Below, piece by piece: positions 60,407 to 64,000 of a DNA stretch of 64,000 nucleotides. The notes below the pieces were generated by a model. It was given only the letters and a program-made list of their open reading frames with translations. It searched no databases and was not told the DNA's origin. Numbering within the stretch: the stretch's first letter is position 1; each line of letters starts with the position of its first letter. Both the position numbers and the translations under genes were made by a program. Source of the stretch: Desulfobacterales bacterium (GTDB lineage: Bacteria; Desulfobacterota; Desulfobacteria; Desulfobacterales; Desulfosalsimonadaceae); the NCBI GenBank assembly GCA_034520365.1, contig JAXHNP010000007.1:1-64000 (forward strand). Reading direction: 5' to 3'.

Positions 60407-62548
60407 TTATTTCGGATAGACATAATACGCTATGCCTTCATACTTATATGCAGGCAAATTTTCTATTATATTGTTTTTCTCAGCCTCACTCACTGTATAG
60501 AAATGAAAACCTATCGATTTTTTAAAAAATCGATATAAAGGTATCGTGCCATCGGCTCTTTCGGGAAAAGCATAATACGCAATCCCCTCATATTTGAACC
60601 TTTCCATCTCTTTCACATTATTCTTTTCATTTTCCGATACCGTATAAAAATGCACTCCTGTTGTCTTTTTGAAAAACCGATAAACGGGTTTCGATATTTC
60701 TGACTTATGCCTTGGCACTTTAAATGCCGGGCCCTCATATTTAAAATGTGGTAGCGTTTTAACATGATCTCTTTCTGTTTCACTGGCAGTATAAAAATGC
60801 ACTCCCTTTAAGGGTTTATAGAAGCGATAGACCGTTCTCTTCGGAAAACAACCACAGTCAATATCATTGCAGTCAATATCGCCGTCACAGTCATTGTCTA
60901 TTCCATCGTAACAGAGTTCAATGGCTGCTGGATTGACATAGGGATCATTGTCATTGCAGTCTCCCTGACTAACGGTATATCCATCTCCATCATTGTCAGG
61001 GCTATCTTCCAAATAAAGAGATTGAATTTCTTGATTTGAAAGGGAGCGATTGTATACTCTCACATCATCTACTTTTCCATCGGTAAAAATCCAACGGAGT
61101 GATGGCACATTTGTCTTGTAATTCCCAATAGCTCCATTTGCACTTGAATAACTCAAGCCCGAACCCGTCCCGCTATCAATCATAAATCCAGCCATCTCGG
61201 TTCCGTTTACAAATATTTGCATATTCTTATGCGCATTAAATTTTGCAACGATATGGTACCAACGATTGATTCTAATAACTGAATCAAAGGTCTGATAGTT
61301 TTGACGATTGGAAGGCGCGGAATATCCCTCCGTATAGCCAATTCCAATTTCTCCGGTTTTATGAATCCCAATAGATAAGCCATAGCGATAACTGCCGCTG
61401 TCGTTCTGATCATTTCTGAAAACTGAAGCATTATCATTTATTTGGTCCAATTTTACCCAAAGGCTAATCGTCGCAGGAAATTGAGGTTTTACATTATTGC
61501 CAATGTCAATGTAGTCATCAATACCATCTAAATTATAAGCACTGTTTGGATTTCCATGCCTATCAGTTGCTAAAGTAGCACCATTTAAGGTCCCATGATT
61601 ACCGTTCCCGCTTGCATCATTGGCATTGCCATTAAATGGCCAATAGGCAACAAGCCCAGAAGTGGGAAGATTTGAACAGCCCTCGTCGATTACACCATTA
61701 CAATTATTGTCTTTCCCGTCGCAAAGCTCAATGGCTCCTGGATTTATATACCGATCATTATCATTGCAATCACCTTCGCTTTCAGTGTAGCCATCGCCGT
61801 CATCGTCAAAATCGTTTTCATTATAAAGGGTTCGGATTTCTTGGTTTGAAAGCGAGCGATTATATACTCTCACATCATCTACTTTTCCATCGGTAAAAAT
61901 CCAACGGAGTGATGGCACATTTGTCTTGTAATTCCCAATAGCTCCATTTGCACTTGAATAACTCAAGCCCGAACCCGTCCCGCTATCAATCATAAATCCA
62001 GCCATCTCGGTTCCGTTTACAAATATTTGCATATTCTTATGCGCATTAAATTTTGCAACGATATGGTACCAACGATTGATTCTAATAACTGAATCAAAGG
62101 TCTGATAGTTTTGACGATTGGAAGGCGCGGAATATCCCTCCGTATAGCCAATTCCAATTTCTCCGGTTTTATGAATCCCAATAGATAAGCCATAGCGATA
62201 ACTGCCGCTGTCGTTCTGATCATTTCTGAAAACTGAAGCATTATCATTTATTTGGTCCAATTTTACCCAAAGGCTAATCGTCGCAGGAAATTGAGGTTTT
62301 ACATTATTGCCAATGTCAATGTAGTCATCAATACCATCTAAATTATAAGCACTGTTTGGATTTCCATGCCTATCAGTTGCTAAAGTAGCACCATTTAAGG
62401 TCCCATGATTACCGTTCCCGCTTGCATCATTGGCATTGCCATTAAATGGCCAATAGGCAACTAAACCATTATTTAAGTCAGCATGTGCCAGTCCAACAGA
62501 TAAAAACAAAAATAAAAAGATAAATACAAATGGTTTGAGACTCCTCAT
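60407..62548 (-). CDS. Secreted LamG protein with MopE-type motifs and DUF5648 repeats
   Basis: 713 residues. Signal peptide MRSLKPFVFIFLFLFLSVGL to AHAD. Two LamG/concanavalin-like domains (GLVAYWPFNGNANDASGNGN, VDDVRVYNRSLSNQEI), each followed by a MopE-type Ca2+-binding motif (DDDGDGYTESEGDCNDNDRY; DNDGDGYTVSQGDCNDNDPY), then three DUF5648 repeats (VYRFYKPLKGVHFYTASETE type). Ends YYVYPK without the shared tail. More A+T-rich than its neighbours, framed by direct repeats at 60178 and 62886, so it looks acquired. Role: carbohydrate binding or adhesion, inferred. Confidence 0.85.
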   Translation of the reverse strand: MRSLKPFVFIFLFLFLSVGLAHADLNNGLVAYWPFNGNANDASGNGNHGTLNGATLATDRHGNPNSAYNLDGIDDYIDIGNNVKPQFPATISLWVKLDQINDNASVFRNDQNDSGSYRYGLSIGIHKTGEIGIGYTEGYSAPSNRQNYQTFDSVIRINRWYHIVAKFNAHKNMQIFVNGTEMAGFMIDSGTGSGLSYSSANGAIGNYKTNVPSLRWIFTDGKVDDVRVYNRSLSNQEIRTLYNENDFDDDGDGYTESEGDCNDNDRYINPGAIELCDGKDNNCNGVIDEGCSNLPTSGLVAYWPFNGNANDASGNGNHGTLNGATLATDRHGNPNSAYNLDGIDDYIDIGNNVKPQFPATISLWVKLDQINDNASVFRNDQNDSGSYRYGLSIGIHKTGEIGIGYTEGYSAPSNRQNYQTFDSVIRINRWYHIVAKFNAHKNMQIFVNGTEMAGFMIDSGTGSGLSYSSANGAIGNYKTNVPSLRWIFTDGKVDDVRVYNRSLSNQEIQSLYLEDSPDNDGDGYTVSQGDCNDNDPYVNPAAIELCYDGIDNDCDGDIDCNDIDCGCFPKRTVYRFYKPLKGVHFYTASETERDHVKTLPHFKYEGPAFKVPRHKSEISKPVYRFFKKTTGVHFYTVSENEKNNVKEMERFKYEGIAYYAFPERADGTIPLYRFFKKSIGFHFYTVSEAEKNNIIENLPAYKYEGIAYYVYPK
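61056..62461 (-). repeat. Near-identical internal duplication, 810-bp period
   Basis: The LamG coding stretch 61056-61651 recurs at 61866-62461 with no difference in the lines compared (for example 61201-61440 and 62011-62250). The 214 bp between differ. Indicates a very recent duplication or gene conversion. Confidence 0.9.
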
Positions 62549-62885
62549 CCTTTTGCCCTCCCATACCTTCCTTGAATGCTAAGTTAAAGTTTAAACAAAA
62601 CTAACGCTTCCGGGATATGATTATAAAAAGACTTTTTTGGGTAAGATTGATACTATGAGTAGAATAAATGACAGGAGTTTGCATCATCTTTGACTCAAAT
62701 GTATTTGAGAAAAGTTCAAATAACATGTAGTTGCCATTGAAAAACGGATTGATAAAATGAAAAACAATTAAAGCAAAAATTTTAGAATAAATAAAGAAAA
62801 AAATCGGAAAGATAAAAATTTAAATATTTGACTGAACAAAAAACCTTATCCTGCCCTCAGAATTTGAAGTTCATGGTAAGCACTT

Positions 62886-63003
62886 TAAAAAGGCCCTGTC
62901 AGTTATCCAATTAAAAGGAGAAGCACAAGATGTGGTGGTGGTTTTAGGAGGGCCAGGGTCCCGGATTACTGTCTTTTCTGTTTGACTGTCCGGAGCGGCG
63001 TAG
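62886..63003. repeat. 115-bp repeat element, copy 2
   Basis: AAAAAGGCCCTGTCAGTTAT to GGAGCGGCGTAG, about 90% like copy 1. It sits about 340 bp upstream of the LamG gene in the same orientation as copy 3 downstream. The rest of 62549-63261 has no gene. Confidence 0.8.
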
Positions 63004-63029
63004 ATGCTTGCATAAATATCGTTTTTGCA

Positions 63030-63128
63030 CGGTAAATTTGTTCTATCTATTTTTCAGGCGGGCACGGTGGCCCGCCCTACGCGACAATGCCGACATTTTG
63101 ATAGGGTCGGCCACCGTGCCGACCTTAC
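63030..63128. repeat. Palindromic GGTCGGCAC element, copy 3 (inverted)
   Basis: GGTAAATTTGTTCTATCTAT, then GGGCACGGTGGCCCGCCCTA and GGTCGGCCACCGTGCCGACC; the reverse complement of the 51.1 kb copy, including its AATAGATAGAACAAATTTACC end. Confidence 0.75.
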
Positions 63129-63210
63129 ATGCGAACAACCCCATGGTTATTGTGTTGTTCGCCAGAACAAATTCACCGTGATCGTTTTTGACCGAAGGTT
63201 CACTTTTGAT

Positions 63211-63243
63211 ATAAAAAGGCAGGATGGTGAGAGCCCTGCCTTA
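63211..63243 (-). terminator. Intrinsic terminator of the last gene
   Basis: Minus strand AAGGCAGGG-CTCTCACCAT-CCTGCCTTTTT: an eight-pair G+C-rich stem with a T-run, 19 bp past the stop at 63262. Confidence 0.85.
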
Positions 63244-63261
63244 AACGAGATTTACTATATA

Positions 63262-64000
63262 TTAATCTGATAAAAGCAACATTAGAGCTGGCAAGGCTTT
63301 TGTATTAATATCAGTTTTCAACTCCCATCCACTTGCTCCGCCATTCATCTCATGTTTTACGATCCAACTCCCAGGTGCATAATATTCCTGTTCAAAAACG
63401 GTTCCGCCTAATTTGGAAACATTTAATTTAACAACACCTGAAAATGGGCCGCTACCAGTTCCCAACGAAGGAACCGTGAGGTCGGTTCCAAGCACTTCTT
63501 TAGAGTCCACATCATGTTCGAAAGGATAAAAAACTTGTCCTGCAACTGGGTCGGCTGGCATGGTCAAATAAGCCCCGGCGGCCCCATGCGTTACAGCGAC
63601 TTCATACATGCCATTGTACCCTTTAAGGCTCCAAATGCATTGATCTGTGTCTTCAGCCAACCACGTATAATACCACTCCGTGTCTACATCTGGATCCGGA
63701 TCATTGCCAAAACCGCGGACCATGACTTTTACGCATTCGACTCCGTCCACAATTTCCTTGCCAACTGTTTCTATGTAACGCTCATAACCCGCCAGTGTCC
63801 CAAATCCTTCATATTCCAGTTTTCCACCTATTGTATCGGCACCGGAAGGCATCAATGGATTGGTAAATGTTGCTGAATTAGCGTCAAATGTATGATCCTT
63901 AATATTGGGGTCCCGCTCCCCGGCGTCCACGGCACCATTAAAATTGACATCCTCCTGACCGTCGGTCAGACCATCATAATCGGAGTCCGGATTTAGTGGA
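63262..64000 (-). CDS. Secreted protein with shared tail, partial at window edge
   Basis: At least 245 residues; the frame is still open at 64000 (reading DSDYDGLTDGQEDVNFNG, a thrombospondin-3/EF-hand-like Asp-rich linker), so the start lies outside. Followed by a beta-rich domain (YEGFGTLAGYERYIETVGKE, VKVMVRGFGNDPDPD, WYYTWLAEDTDQCIWSLKGY) of unknown family. Ends TKALPALMLLLSD, the shared tail. A terminator follows. Confidence 0.75.
   Translation of the reverse strand, partial: PLNPDSDYDGLTDGQEDVNFNGAVDAGERDPNIKDHTFDANSATFTNPLMPSGADTIGGKLEYEGFGTLAGYERYIETVGKEIVDGVECVKVMVRGFGNDPDPDVDTEWYYTWLAEDTDQCIWSLKGYNGMYEVAVTHGAAGAYLTMPADPVAGQVFYPFEHDVDSKEVLGTDLTVPSLGTGSGPFSGVVKLNVSKLGGTVFEQEYYAPGSWIVKHEMNGGASGWELKTDINTKALPALMLLLSD

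Noticed and set aside
1-64000. tRNA, rRNA, prophage or defence-island genes
   Set aside because: No cloverleaf, rRNA segment, phage structural gene or restriction/retron module was recognised on either strand.

Overview
The window reads as chromosomal DNA of a Gram-negative, probably marine or sediment member of the Desulfobacterota (Desulfobacterales-like). The pointers are a Kdo/heptose LPS core cluster, a PxxKW cysteine-rich protein, bacterial betaine-lipid genes, many DUF1566 / InlB-repeat / carboxypeptidase-regulatory-like secreted proteins, and intergenic spacers full of palindromic and heptamer repeats. No dissimilatory sulfate-reduction gene lies in the window, so the assignment is an inference. 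No rRNA, tRNA or CRISPR array was seen.

Layout. 0-10.7 kb: two secreted repeat proteins (InlB-type, DUF1566), a large STAND/BTAD transcriptional activator, a VapC-like PIN protein fused to transposase debris, a parallel-beta-helix-type secreted protein and an ISAzo13 remnant. 10.8-21.4 kb: a phosphate-stress-like island. It holds a PHP-glycosyltransferase fusion followed by btaA and btaB (betaine lipid synthesis), then DUF5132, an HMA2-type membrane protein, a P2-type ATPase and a second HMA2 protein. Five 7-4-7 direct repeats resembling Pho boxes sit in the promoter regions. 21.4-26.9 kb: housekeeping genes (argJ, truA, ClC channel, aminotransferase). 27.1-43.7 kb: LPS genes (sulfotransferase, O-antigen ligase, two GT4 enzymes, two GT9 heptosyltransferases, waaA, two LPS-kinase-like proteins, kdsD, DUF6165 and a broken DUF6165 copy), then phosphofructokinase and an LpoA-like lipoprotein. 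44-45.8 kb: toxin-antitoxin genes and remnants. 45.8-64 kb: an accessory surface-protein region with a metalloprotease and separate prodomain-like protein, a FecR-like giant, a carboxypeptidase-regulatory repeat protein, an S74 fibre with thirteen 17-residue repeats behind a GEMM-like riboswitch, an ice-binding protein, a duplicated LamG protein, IS91 debris and several repeat families.

How the parts fit. In the Pho-like island, the PHP domain (phosphoester hydrolysis), GT4, BtaA and BtaB could convert phospholipid to glycolipid and betaine lipid when phosphate is scarce; the adjacent ATPase cluster may be co-regulated. The LPS cluster builds and decorates lipid A-core-O-antigen. Six of the secreted proteins, from different families, end in the same kind of short tail: a Pro, a Leu-rich hydrophobic run and a final acidic or Asp-Ser end. 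A seventh has a weaker version. This looks like a shared C-terminal sorting signal that I cannot assign to a named family.
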